Shown here: in pieces, positions 26,691 to 34,461 of the stretch
How positions within the stretch are numbered: the first letter of the stretch is position 1
Layout: each line of letters begins with the position of its first letter
From: Gaiellasilicea sp963765705
GTDB taxonomy: Bacteria > Actinomycetota > Thermoleophilia > Gaiellales > Gaiellaceae
DNA length: 64,000 nt
Assembly (NCBI GenBank): GCA_963765705.1
Contig: CAVXXJ010000013.1
Location: 310,001 to 374,000, forward strand
Direction of reading: 5' to 3'
The notes under the pieces: generated by a model
Databases searched by the model: none
The model's input: only the letters and a program-made list of their open reading frames with translations
Told to the model about the DNA's origin: nothing
Translations under genes and position numbers: made by a program

Positions 26691-28060
26691 TGTTCGGTCG
26701 CGTTCTCGTAGCGAACCGGGGCGAGATCGCCGTCCGGGTGATCAGGGCCGTGCACGAGCTCGGCGCCGAGGCCGTCGCGGTTTATTCGACCGCCGACGCC
26801 GACGCGCTCCACGTCCGGCTCGCCGACCACGCGGTCTGCATCGGGCCGCCGTCGGCGTCGGAGAGCTATCTCCGGATCCCGAACGTGATCGCCGCGGCCG
26901 AGACGACCGGCTGCGAGGCGGTCCATCCCGGCTACGGCTTCCTCTCCGAGAATCCGGCCTTCGTCCGCGCCTGCGAGGCGAACGACCTCGTCTTCGTCGG
27001 CCCGGGTGCGGACGTGATGGAGCGGATGGGTGACAAGGCGCAGGCGAAGGCTGAGATGAAGGCCGCGAACGTGCCCCTGGTGCTGGGAACCGAGGGCGGC
27101 GCGACGCTCGCCGAAGTGCGGACGGCGGCGAGCGAGCTCGGCTTCCCCGTGCTGCTGAAGGCCGTCTCGGGCGGCGGCGGCAAGGGGATGCGGCTCGTCC
27201 ACGGGCCGGACGAGCTCGAGGCCGCGTACTCGACCGCGAGCGTCGAGGCCGAAGCCGCCTTCTCGGACGGGTCGCTCTACCTCGAGAAGGCGCTCGTGCC
27301 CGCTCGCCACGTCGAGATCCAGGTGCTCTGCGACAAGGACGGCGGCGTGCTCACCCTCGGCGAGCGCGAGTGCTCGATCCAGCGCCGCCACCAGAAGCTC
27401 ATCGAGGAGTCGCCCTCGCCGGCTATCGACGCGGCGACGCGGGAGGAGATGGAGTCCGCGGTCGAGCGGGCCTGCCGCACGATCAGCTACGAGAACGCCG
27501 GCACGTTCGAGTTCTTGCTCGGCGAGGACGGCACCTTCCACTTCATCGAGCTGAATGCCCGCCTGCAGGTCGAGCATCCCGTCAGCGAGCTCGTCACCGG
27601 CGTCGACATCGTCCGCGAGCAGCTGCGGATCGCCGCCGGCGAGCGTCTCGCTCTGACCGGACGCGCGCCGCGGCGCGGACACGCCCTGGAGATCCGGCTG
27701 AACGCCGAGGATCCGTCGCGGGGCTTCGCGCCTGCGCCCGGAACGATCACGCGCTTCCGGCCACCGCTCGGGCCCGGCGTTCGGGTCGACACGCATCTCG
27801 AGGAGGGCTCGACGATCTCTCCCTACTACGACTCGCTGATCGCCAAGCTCGTCGTCTGGGCGGAGGATCGCCCGGCCGCGATCGCGCGTGCGGTGCGCGC
27901 GCTCGACGAGATCGAGCTCGACGGGGTGCCGACGACTCGCGGGCTGGCGCTCGACATCCTCCGGTCGGCCGAATTCGGCAGTGGCGAGTACTCGACGAGC
28001 TTCCTCGCCGAGATGGAGGGGCGGCTGCCGGCCCTCGCTGCCTCGGCGGAGGGGTCGTGA
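26690..28060 (+). CDS. accC: Biotin carboxylase subunit
   Basis: Biotin carboxylase charges the biotin carrier with CO2 using ATP and bicarbonate. The 456-residue protein has the full family order: VLVANRGEIAVRVIRA, HPGYGFLSENPAF, the ATP-grasp Gly loop AVSGGGGKGMRLV, ECSIQRRHQKLIEESPS, and FHFIELNARLQVEHPVSELVTGVD. It is cotranscribed with the AccB fusion (ATG overlaps the stop) and followed with an overlap by an Asp23 gene, an order also seen in Firmicutes (accB-accC-asp23-nusB). It probably serves acetyl-CoA carboxylase with an AccA/AccD or AccD-type partner encoded elsewhere. Confidence 0.95.
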   Translation: MFGRVLVANRGEIAVRVIRAVHELGAEAVAVYSTADADALHVRLADHAVCIGPPSASESYLRIPNVIAAAETTGCEAVHPGYGFLSENPAFVRACEANDLVFVGPGADVMERMGDKAQAKAEMKAANVPLVLGTEGGATLAEVRTAASELGFPVLLKAVSGGGGKGMRLVHGPDELEAAYSTASVEAEAAFSDGSLYLEKALVPARHVEIQVLCDKDGGVLTLGERECSIQRRHQKLIEESPSPAIDAATREEMESAVERACRTISYENAGTFEFLLGEDGTFHFIELNARLQVEHPVSELVTGVDIVREQLRIAAGERLALTGRAPRRGHALEIRLNAEDPSRGFAPAPGTITRFRPPLGPGVRVDTHLEEGSTISPYYDSLIAKLVVWAEDRPAAIARAVRALDEIELDGVPTTRGLALDILRSAEFGSGEYSTSFLAEMEGRLPALAASAEGS

Positions 28061-28368
28061 GCCGCGATGGACACGTCATCGCCGGCCCGCGCGGAGCAAT
28101 CCGGATCGAGGGCGATGCGCTCGCCGGCCTCGTGATCACGGCCGCGGAGCTCACCGACGGCGCACGCGTGAGACGACCGCGGCGCGGGCTGGACGTATCG
28201 ATCGTCGATGGCGCGATCCGCTGCGAGGTCGAGATCGCCGCCCGGTTCGGGAGCGTCTTGCCGAATCTCGCACGCAACGTCCAGGCCACCATCTACGCGG
28301 CGCTCGGCACGTCGACGGGGCTGCCCGTCGAGCGCGTCGACGTATCCGTCGAGGAGCTCGACCGGTGA
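28057..28368 (+). CDS. Asp23/Gls24-family envelope stress protein
   Basis: A 103-residue member of the Asp23/Gls24 (DUF322, YqhY-like) family. It reads GAIRIEGDALAGLVITAAEL near the start and ends with the family's EVEIAARFGSVLPNLARNVQATI and LPVERVDVSVEEL stretch. YqhY in Bacillus lies in the same accB-accC-yqhY place and is linked to control of acetyl-CoA carboxylase, so that role fits by context. GTG 28057 overlaps the accC stop and its own stop overlaps nusB. Confidence 0.88.
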   Translation: MSRDGHVIAGPRGAIRIEGDALAGLVITAAELTDGARVRRPRRGLDVSIVDGAIRCEVEIAARFGSVLPNLARNVQATIYAALGTSTGLPVERVDVSVEELDR

Positions 28369-28748
28369 GCGTCGGACGGCGGCAGGCCAGGCGCACGGCG
28401 CTCTTCCTGCTCTACCAGTGGGATCTGACCGGGCAGCCGCTGACGGCGCTGTACGAGGGCGAGCCCGACGAGTTCGCCCTGGGGCTCGCCGAGGCCGTCT
28501 CCGTGCACGCCGAGGATCTCGACCGGAAGATCACCGATGCGGCCGAGGGCTGGACTGCCGACCGCCTGGGTACGCTCGAGCGGAATATCCTGAGGATCGG
28601 GATCCACGAGCTGGAGGAGGAGAGCGTGCCGCCTGAGGTGGCGATGAACGAGGCCGTCGTGCTGGCGAAGCGGTACGCGTCCGAGGATGCGGGCCGGCTC
28701 GTGAACGGGATCCTCGCGCGGGTCGCCAGAGAGAGGGAGGTCGCGTGA
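28365..28748 (+). CDS. nusB: Transcription antitermination factor NusB
   Basis: NusB joins NusE on boxA RNA for antitermination of rRNA operons. The 127-residue all-helical protein reads RRQARRTALFLLYQWDLTG at the N-terminus, LDRKITDAAEGWTADRLGTLERNILRIGIHEL in the centre and VPPEVAMNEAVVLAKRYASEDAGRLVNGILARV at the C-terminus, all family blocks in order. It overlaps the Asp23 gene and the next small gene at both ends. Confidence 0.95.
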   Translation: MSVGRRQARRTALFLLYQWDLTGQPLTALYEGEPDEFALGLAEAVSVHAEDLDRKITDAAEGWTADRLGTLERNILRIGIHELEEESVPPEVAMNEAVVLAKRYASEDAGRLVNGILARVAREREVA

Positions 28749-28951
28749 GCGGCAGTGCCGACGAAGCTCTCGGCCGGGCCGAGGAGCTGCTCGAGCGGCT
28801 GAAGGCGACCCGGGACGAGCTGGAGCGGCTCGCGGCGGCGGAGGATGCCGAGTCGGCCGTCGAGGTGCTGACCGAGCTCGCCGATCTCGCCAAGGAGGTC
28901 GAGGTCGAGCTCGCCAAGGCGAGGTCGCGGGCGGATGCACCGCAGTCCTGA
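28745..28951 (+). CDS. Small coiled-coil protein in the xseB position
   Basis: A 68-residue, highly charged helical protein (EALGRAEELLERLKATRDELERL). It lies between nusB and the prenyl diphosphate synthase, where exodeoxyribonuclease VII small subunit (xseB) is usually found, and the first ~25 residues resemble XseB weakly. No xseA is present here, and the usual XseB pattern after the first helix is not convincing, so I leave it unnamed. It overlaps nusB (GTGA) and its stop lies inside the start of the next gene. Confidence 0.62.
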   Translation: MSGSADEALGRAEELLERLKATRDELERLAAAEDAESAVEVLTELADLAKEVEVELAKARSRADAPQS

Positions 28952-29708
28952 CGAGCTGCGCACGCTCGTCGAGGGCTACCTGGGCGAGCTCGCGTTCACA
29001 CCGGAGCTCGGCGCGCTCGAAGAGGCGCTGCGCTATCCGCTCGAGTCGGGCGGGAAGCGCGTGCGCCCCGTCATCTCGCTGGCCGTCGCCGAGGCCGCGG
29101 GCGCGGTCGCCGAGCACTGCCTGCCCGCGGCGGCGGCGGTCGAGCTCGTGCACACGTTCTCGCTCGTCCACGACGACCTGCCTGCGATGGACGACGACGA
29201 CGAGCGGCGGGGCCGCCCCTCGGTGCACATCGCCTTCGACGAGGCGACGGCGCTCCTTGCCGGCGACGCGCTGCTCGCAGAGGCATTCCGGCTCGCGCTC
29301 TCCTATCCGACGCCGATGGTCGGCCGCGAGCTCGCCCAGTCGACGCTCGGCATGATCGGCGGGCAGCACCGCGACATCACCGGCGAGACCGACGACCTTG
29401 CCGCGCTGCACCAGTTGAAGACGGGTGCGCTGTTCTCAGCTGCCGTGGGCGTTGCGCTCTGGGTCGCCGAGGTGCCGGAGGGGGAGCAGCCACCGTGGCG
29501 CGCCTTCGGGGAGGAGCTCGGCCTGCTCTTTCAGGCGATCGACGACCTGCTCGACGGCGACGGCTACGCGGCGCTGCACGGGGTCGAGGAGGCTCGGCGC
29601 CTCGCCGACGAGTCGGCGTCGCGAGCGCACGAGCGCCTTGCCGTCATCCCGGCGGACACGAGTGTGCTCGCGGAGATCGTCGCCGGCCTGGCCGCTCGCA
29701 CCGCATAG
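28935..29708 (+). CDS. ispA: Polyprenyl (geranyl/farnesyl-type) diphosphate synthase
   Basis: A trans-prenyltransferase condensing IPP with allylic diphosphates. The 257-residue protein has GGKRVRPVI, the first Asp-rich motif VHDDLPAMDDDDERRG, the HQLKTGALF motif, and the second Asp-rich motif LFQAIDDLLD. Residues before the first motif (LVHTFSLVHDD) suggest short-chain products, but length cannot be fixed from this. It is shorter than E. coli IspA by ~40 residues. In many genomes dxs and tlyA follow; here a different gene set intervenes until tlyA at 34462. Confidence 0.9.
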   Translation: MHRSPDELRTLVEGYLGELAFTPELGALEEALRYPLESGGKRVRPVISLAVAEAAGAVAEHCLPAAAAVELVHTFSLVHDDLPAMDDDDERRGRPSVHIAFDEATALLAGDALLAEAFRLALSYPTPMVGRELAQSTLGMIGGQHRDITGETDDLAALHQLKTGALFSAAVGVALWVAEVPEGEQPPWRAFGEELGLLFQAIDDLLDGDGYAALHGVEEARRLADESASRAHERLAVIPADTSVLAEIVAGLAARTA

Positions 29709-30512
29709 ATGCCGCCGCCGGCCCACGTGCTCGCGGGCTTCCGAGCGGCCGGCGAGCCGGAGCGGCTGGGCGGCGGCCAGGGATCGTCGTGGCGAGCCGG
29801 TGACCTGGTCCTGAAGCCGGTGGACTTGGCCATGAGCCCGGATGAGCTCGAGTGGCAGGGAGCGGTGCTCGGAGGCGTGTGCGAGGAAGGCTTGCGCGTT
29901 CCTCGGCTCCGGCGAGCCGCAGACGGCTCGGCGCTGGTGGACGGCTGGTGCGCATGGGGCTACCTCGAGGGTCGGCACGAGGAGCGCCGTTGGGCCGACG
30001 TGATCGCGGTTGGCGAGCGGTTTCACGCCGCTCTCGCCGGCGTGCCCCGGCCGGCGCTGATCGACGCCCGCACCGATCACTGGGCGATCGGCGACCGGGT
30101 CGCGTGGGGCGAGCTCCCGCCGGCGCGGTTCGCGCACGCCAAGCACCTATCCCGTCTACTCGTCGCCCTCCGGCCGGTCGACGCTCCGAGCCAGCTCGTG
30201 CATGGCGACCTGACCGGCAACGTGCTCTTCGCGCCAGCTCTCCCGCCGGCGGTGATCGACTTCTCGCCCTACTGGCGGCCCACTGCCTTCGCGTCGGCGG
30301 TAGTCGTGGGCGACGCCTTGGCGTGGGAGGGCGCCGACGAGAATCTGCTCGGCGCCGTGGAGGACATCGCCGACTTCCCCCAGTTCCTGCTCCGCGCGCT
30401 GATCTACCGAATCGTCGTCGACGCCCTCTTCCGTCCGGGCGAGCCCGACCGGCCGGACGACGACGACTGCTTCCTCGCCCCGGTCGAGCTGGCGTGCCGG
30501 CTGGCCGAATAG
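29709..30512 (+). CDS. APH-fold kinase-like protein (TIGR02569-like)
   Basis: A 267-residue protein starting on the base after the prenyl synthase stop. It has a Gly-rich loop LGGGQGSSWRAGDLVLKPV where Lys would bind nucleotide, the catalytic loop LVHGDLTGNVLFA near residue 168, and the metal site AVIDFSPYWRP. This matches an actinobacterial kinase-like family of unknown function. A role tied to isoprenoids is only suggested by position. Its TAG stop is part of a TAGGAT box for the short remnant that follows. Confidence 0.78.
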   Translation: MPPPAHVLAGFRAAGEPERLGGGQGSSWRAGDLVLKPVDLAMSPDELEWQGAVLGGVCEEGLRVPRLRRAADGSALVDGWCAWGYLEGRHEERRWADVIAVGERFHAALAGVPRPALIDARTDHWAIGDRVAWGELPPARFAHAKHLSRLLVALRPVDAPSQLVHGDLTGNVLFAPALPPAVIDFSPYWRPTAFASAVVVGDALAWEGADENLLGAVEDIADFPQFLLRALIYRIVVDALFRPGEPDRPDDDDCFLAPVELACRLAE

Positions 30513-30515
30513 GAT
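30510..30515 (+). promoter_or_regulatory. -10 box TAGGAT before the glyoxalase remnant
   Basis: TAGGAT, sharing TAG with the upstream stop codon, is 8 bases before ATG 30524. The leaderless layout survives although the gene is truncated. Confidence 0.4.
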
Positions 30516-30523
30516 CCGGCGCG

Positions 30524-30607
30524 ATGGAGCAGCGCCTCAGCCTCGTCACGCTCGGCGTCCGCGACGCGAGGACGGCTCGGTCGAGCTCGCAACTTGACAC
30601 CGGGTAA
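30524..30607 (+). pseudogene. Truncated VOC/glyoxalase-family N-terminus
   Basis: A 27-codon frame whose first 14 residues, EQRLSLVTLGVRD, match the start of small VOC (glyoxalase/bleomycin-resistance) proteins, then runs into unrelated sequence and stops. The rest of the ~130-residue domain is absent. It lies exactly at the left edge of the phosphodiesterase/flippase pair, so it probably marks a recombination or deletion junction. It could also be a chance short frame; the family match is over only 14 residues. Confidence 0.5.
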
Positions 30608-31994
30608 GGAATCCACGCGGGCTGACGGACCGTCTGTTGTAAAGCTGGCCGTGATCGTCATCGACGGCCTTCCTCGCCAGCTCCTCGATCGGGCTTACCC
30701 GGATCTCCCGTTCCTCTCCAGCCGGACGCCGCATCGTTCGACGGCGATCTCCTGCTTTCCCTCGACGACCGGCCCGGCCTACTTCCCGCTGCTGGCCGGG
30801 GTGACGCCAGGGAGAGCGAACGTCACGGGCATCCGCTGGTTCGATCGCACACGGCCGACTCCGTCGAGGTTTCCCCATCGCGGCCTTCGAAGCTATGTCG
30901 GCCCGGACGCCGGCAAGCTCGCCTCCGACACCGAGGCAACCACGATCTACGATCGCCACGCTTGGCCGGTCTCGACGCCGGTGAACAAGGACTCTCCCAA
31001 GGGCCGCGAGAAGAGCCGTGACCTCCTCTGGGTCTGGGCGCACTTCACGCATCAGTGGGACGTTGCGGACCGCCGGACCGCCTGGAAGCTCGGGCGGGCT
31101 CTGGAGAAGGAGCGTCCGATCGTCTTCGCCGTCTTCCCGTCGGTCGACGAGCTCGGGCACACCAAGGGCTTCGAGGGTGACGAGTCCTTTAGGGCGCTGA
31201 TCGAGATCGACGGAATGCTCGCGGAGAAGCTCGGAGACTTCGACGGCGACGTGCTCGTTACCGCCGATCACGGTCTGACCGCAACGTCGAACCACATCGA
31301 TCTGCGCGCGGTCGTAGAGGCGGAGGTCGGATCGACGATCGCTTTCCCGCTGACGGGCAAGCCCGACCCGGAGGCGGTCGTCTGCGAGTCCGGCAACGCG
31401 ATGGCGAATGTCTACCTGCGCGGCGAGGAGAGCTGGAGCGAGCTGCCGTCGCAAGCCCGAGCACGCGATCTGGCGGAGAAGCTGATCCAGATCGAGGGGA
31501 TCGACTCGGTTGCAATTCGGGGCGCAGAGGAGACGAGCGCAGAGCTGCACACTCGCAAAGGCGTTGGCTCGGTCCGCTTCCGGAACGGGCGCTTCGACCA
31601 ATCCGGCGCTGCATTCGCCGAGAGCTTCGAAGGGCTGACGCCGCTCGAGGCGCTGGAGCGCTCCTATGAGGAGCACAACCCGGACGCCGCTTTCGCGCTC
31701 ACGTCGCTCTTTGCGTCCGAGCGAGCCGGCGACCTCCTCGTCTCCGCTTCTCTCGACTGGGACCTGCGAACCGTGCGCGAGTGGCCGGAGCACCACGCTT
31801 CGCACGGCGCCCTCCATCGCGCTCACACGCTCGTACCCGTTCTCTCCTCGCAACCGCTCCCGGCGCGGCGCCTGCGGACCATCGACCTCTTCTCCGAGAC
31901 GCTGCGCCTGGCCGGGATCCCGCTCGACGAGTATCCGGACTCGGACTCCTACGCGATCGAGCAGGGGACCTGGGCTCCCGGGGTCATCCGCTGA
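30594..31994 (+). CDS. Alkaline phosphatase-superfamily phosphodiesterase
   Basis: A ~466-residue enzyme of the type I phosphodiesterase/nucleotide pyrophosphatase branch. Metal and nucleophile positions are all visible: IVIDGLPRQ (Asp), the nucleophile Thr in FPSTTGPAYFPLLAGVTPG, FPSVDELGHTKGF (Asp and His), VLVTADHGLT (Asp-His) and HHASHGALHR (His). No signal peptide is evident. The start is uncertain: TTG 30594 gives the full N-terminus, GTG 30651 would start at the first Asp strand. It is directly followed by a flippase-like membrane protein, and both use a somewhat less GC-rich codon set than the flanks, suggesting a later arrival. Confidence 0.85.
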   Translation: MTPGKESTRADGPSVVKLAVIVIDGLPRQLLDRAYPDLPFLSSRTPHRSTAISCFPSTTGPAYFPLLAGVTPGRANVTGIRWFDRTRPTPSRFPHRGLRSYVGPDAGKLASDTEATTIYDRHAWPVSTPVNKDSPKGREKSRDLLWVWAHFTHQWDVADRRTAWKLGRALEKERPIVFAVFPSVDELGHTKGFEGDESFRALIEIDGMLAEKLGDFDGDVLVTADHGLTATSNHIDLRAVVEAEVGSTIAFPLTGKPDPEAVVCESGNAMANVYLRGEESWSELPSQARARDLAEKLIQIEGIDSVAIRGAEETSAELHTRKGVGSVRFRNGRFDQSGAAFAESFEGLTPLEALERSYEEHNPDAAFALTSLFASERAGDLLVSASLDWDLRTVREWPEHHASHGALHRAHTLVPVLSSQPLPARRLRTIDLFSETLRLAGIPLDEYPDSDSYAIEQGTWAPGVIR

Positions 31995-32002
31995 AAGGGC
32001 GA

Positions 32003-32965
32003 TTGAGGCCGGTCTGGGGCTTTCTCGGCAGGCACTTCAAGTGGGTCGCCCTCGTCGGCACGGTGATCGGCATCGCGATCGCTCTCTCCTCGCAGTGGGA
32101 GGCGATCACGCGGTTCGACTGGCGGATCGCGCCGGGCATCTTCGCTCTGTCGATCCTCCTCCTTGCCGTCGGACCGATCCTCCAGGGGATCTCCTACTGG
32201 CTCCTCCTGCGAATGCTCGGGCTTCCGAGCAACTTCAGCGAGGCGCTCCTGATCTGGATGCGCTCGTTCCTCGTCCGCTATGCCCCTTCCGGCGCGCTGA
32301 CGGTTGTGATCCGGGTCCGGGAGCGGGAGCGGATGTCGGCAACGCCGATGGACATCTACACCTCGACCGCCTACGAGCAGCTCGTGGCTCTGATTGCCGG
32401 AGCGGTCGCCTGCCTCGCGGCGTTCGCCGCCGCGGGGACCCGGCCGCCGGTGCTCGCGATTGTCATCTCCGTCTGTGTCGTGCTCGTCGGGATTGCGGTG
32501 CGTCCGCGCATCTTCCGGCACTGGGGCACGCGGCTGCTTGCTTGGCGGGGCATCGACCCGGGGCCGCTCCTGCGGGGGCGCCAGCTGATCGTGGCCGTCA
32601 TCTTCAATCTCCCCGGCTGGTTCGCAACCGGCCTCGGCACCTGGCTGCTGCTGCGGTCGCTGTCGAGCGAAGAGATTCCGGGAATCGCCTGGTTGACCGG
32701 CGTCTTTGCCTTCAGCTGGATGGTCGGCTTCCTGGTGCCGCTGCTACCCGGCGGTCTCGGCCTCCGCGAAGCGACGTTCGTCGCCCTGATCGGCGCATCG
32801 GTCGGGGTCGGCCCCGCGACCGCGCTCTCACTTGCCCTCCGGCTCACTGCGACGATCGGGGAGTTCGTGGCGATCGGGCTCGTAGAGCTGCTCTACGTGA
32901 TCAGAAAGCGGTCCGCAGCGTGGCGGGGCGACCTGGAGATTCGCCTCGGGCGAGGCGCCGAGTAA
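32003..32965 (+). CDS. Lysylphosphatidylglycerol synthase-type (AglD/YbhN-like) membrane protein
   Basis: A ~320-residue integral membrane protein with about eight hydrophobic segments, lacking any C-terminal aminoacyltransferase domain, so it is the membrane half only. The family marks are MRSFLVRYAPSGALTVVIRV, the conserved TSTAYEQLVALIAG and the late FLVPLLPGGLGLREATF. Such proteins are thought to flip or present lipid-linked substrates. TTG 32003 with a weak AAAGGG upstream, or CTG 31991 overlapping the previous stop, are the possible starts. It is tightly coupled to the phosphodiesterase, which suggests a lipid-headgroup or lipid-carrier pathway. Confidence 0.82.
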   Translation: MRPVWGFLGRHFKWVALVGTVIGIAIALSSQWEAITRFDWRIAPGIFALSILLLAVGPILQGISYWLLLRMLGLPSNFSEALLIWMRSFLVRYAPSGALTVVIRVRERERMSATPMDIYTSTAYEQLVALIAGAVACLAAFAAAGTRPPVLAIVISVCVVLVGIAVRPRIFRHWGTRLLAWRGIDPGPLLRGRQLIVAVIFNLPGWFATGLGTWLLLRSLSSEEIPGIAWLTGVFAFSWMVGFLVPLLPGGLGLREATFVALIGASVGVGPATALSLALRLTATIGEFVAIGLVELLYVIRKRSAAWRGDLEIRLGRGAE

Positions 32966-32990
32966 CAGACTGTGGCCACAGACTGTTACT
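32961..32990. terminator. 30-bp palindrome shared by two convergent stop codons
   Basis: AGTAACAG-A-CTGTGG meets CCACAG-A-CTGTTACT, 14 of 15 positions paired on each side. It contains the TAA of the flippase gene (32963-32965) and the stop of the minus-strand gene (32986-32988), so it is probably a bidirectional terminator formed by the gene ends themselves. Confidence 0.6.
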
Positions 32991-33912
32991 TGGCGGCGTG
33001 GAGGACGCGGAGGGCGTTCAGGGTCAGAAGCTCGTTCGGGCCGGAGCCCCAGTCGATCACCTCGACGTTGGCTCCCTTCGAGCCCGGCGGCCTCCACCAG
33101 CGGCCGCCGGCGCGCCAGCGGCCGTCCGGGAGCCGGCGCTCCTCCAACAGCTCGAGCCCGTCGGCCGCCCGCGGGTCGCCGGCGCGGCCCATCCGGGCCA
33201 GCACGACGAGAGCGCGGAAGAAGTCGTAGTGCCAGAACGGCGGCCAGTGCATGGCGACGAACGAAGACCGGATCGGCTCGCCGGTCGCAAGCGTGCGAAA
33301 CAGCCGATGATCGAGCAGGAGCTCTGCAGTGCGCTCGGCAGCATCCTTCGCGGCTGTTTCCCCTGTGGCGAGCCAGTACTCGTGCAAGCCCCACATCGGC
33401 GGCAGCGACTCGTTGAACGAGGAGCGGTAGCCCGTCGCGTTCTTGTCGCAGTTCCAGCCGCCGTCCGGCCACTGCCATTCGACGAGCGACTCGGCGAGCA
33501 GCCGGACACGAGGATTCTCGGCGAGGCCGAGCCGGCAACAGACCGCGAGCGCGTTCCCTTCCTGCGAGCCGCAGCGCCGCACGAGCCCGTTGACCGCCTT
33601 GACCCCGGCTCGGTGCGACTTGCCCGTCAGCCAGTCGAGCACGGTCTCGGCCGCCGCGACGCAGCCGGGCTCGCCCGCGGGAACGCCGAGCTCGACGAGC
33701 GAGACGAGCCGCCAGTGCGCGCCGCCCCACTTGCCGTAGACGTTGACGCCGAAGCCGCCGTCTGCCCGCTGTCCCGTGAGCAGGCCGCGCACCAACGGGC
33801 CGTCCAGCACCTGCTTCGCCTCGGGCGGGTCCGGCTCGCCGAGGAGGTCGCGCTTCGCCTGGAGGACGACGCCGGGCTCGTCCGAGGCGAGCAGCCACTC
33901 GAGCGCGCTCAC
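32986..33912 (-). CDS. Alpha/alpha-toroid (prenyltransferase-like repeat) protein
   Basis: A 308-residue helical protein with repeats typical of terpene-cyclase/prenyltransferase-type toroids: LLTGQRADGGFGVN, VEWQWPDGGWNCDKN (a QW-like motif) and ERRLPDGRWRAGGRWW. It lacks the DxDD cyclase motif, so enzyme activity as a cyclase is unlikely. The GTG start at 33912 overlaps the stop of the acetyltransferase, so the two are coupled. Such cytosolic toroid proteins are widespread and mostly uncharacterised. Neighbouring isoprenoid synthase might hint at a lipid link, but that is weak. Confidence 0.7.
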   Translation of the reverse strand: MSALEWLLASDEPGVVLQAKRDLLGEPDPPEAKQVLDGPLVRGLLTGQRADGGFGVNVYGKWGGAHWRLVSLVELGVPAGEPGCVAAAETVLDWLTGKSHRAGVKAVNGLVRRCGSQEGNALAVCCRLGLAENPRVRLLAESLVEWQWPDGGWNCDKNATGYRSSFNESLPPMWGLHEYWLATGETAAKDAAERTAELLLDHRLFRTLATGEPIRSSFVAMHWPPFWHYDFFRALVVLARMGRAGDPRAADGLELLEERRLPDGRWRAGGRWWRPPGSKGANVEVIDWGSGPNELLTLNALRVLHAAK

Positions 33913-34421
33913 GCCGGCGTGAGCTCCGACGCCAACATGTCGAGCAGGAGGCCGTCGCGCCACACGCCTTCGGGATCGAGCCAGTACTCCCGCATGATCC
34001 CGACGCGCTTGAAGCCGGCCTTCTCGTAGCAGCGAATCGCGCGCTCGTTGTGCGCCGCGGGGTCGATCGTGAGCCGGTGGTGGCCGCGATCGTGGATCAG
34101 ATGGTGCGCCATCGTTCGCACCGCGTCGGTTCCGAGGCCGCGACCGTGGTACGGCGCGCCGAGGAAGAGGTCGATTCCCGCCGAGCGAAACTCCTCGTCG
34201 GTCTCCTCGTAGTGTTGGATCATCCCGGCCACCTCGCCGTCGGCGAGGATCGCGAAGATCACCGCGCCGTCGTCCTCACCGCGCGCCTTCCCGAGGACGT
34301 GCTCGTGCGTCAGCCCGCGCCACCAGCGCGAGACCTCGGGATCTGCTCCCAGCTCGACGATCCGATCGACGTCGCCTTCGGCGAGCGGTCGCAGGACGAC
34401 GCGATCACCGCGCAGTTCCAT
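33909..34421 (-). CDS. GNAT acetyltransferase (RimJ/aminoglycoside 6'-type)
   Basis: A 170-residue N-acetyltransferase of the RimJ/AAC(6') type: it starts MELRGDRVVLRPLAEGDVDRI, has the acetyl-CoA loop APYHGRGLGTDAVRTMAHHL around residue 95, and the NERAIRCYEKAGFKRVG segment near 130. This subgroup includes ribosomal protein, peptide and aminoglycoside acetyltransferases; the sequence does not decide among them. It diverges from tlyA; no clear promoter box is visible within 10 bases of its ATG. Confidence 0.85.
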   Translation of the reverse strand: MELRGDRVVLRPLAEGDVDRIVELGADPEVSRWWRGLTHEHVLGKARGEDDGAVIFAILADGEVAGMIQHYEETDEEFRSAGIDLFLGAPYHGRGLGTDAVRTMAHHLIHDRGHHRLTIDPAAHNERAIRCYEKAGFKRVGIMREYWLDPEGVWRDGLLLDMLASELTPA

Positions 34422-34447
34422 GACGGTCTTGTAACACCCGCGGCGAC

Positions 34448-34453
34448 TACCCT
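34448..34453 (+). promoter_or_regulatory. -10 box TACCCT for tlyA
   Basis: TACCCT followed by 8 bases and ATG 34462. Confidence 0.45.
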
Positions 34454-34461
34454 GGGCAACG

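Noticed and set aside
30594..30599. TTGACA as a -35 box for the phosphodiesterase
   Set aside because: There is no -10-like hexamer 16-18 bases downstream; the nearest candidate is 38 bases away. The TTG is more likely a start codon or chance.
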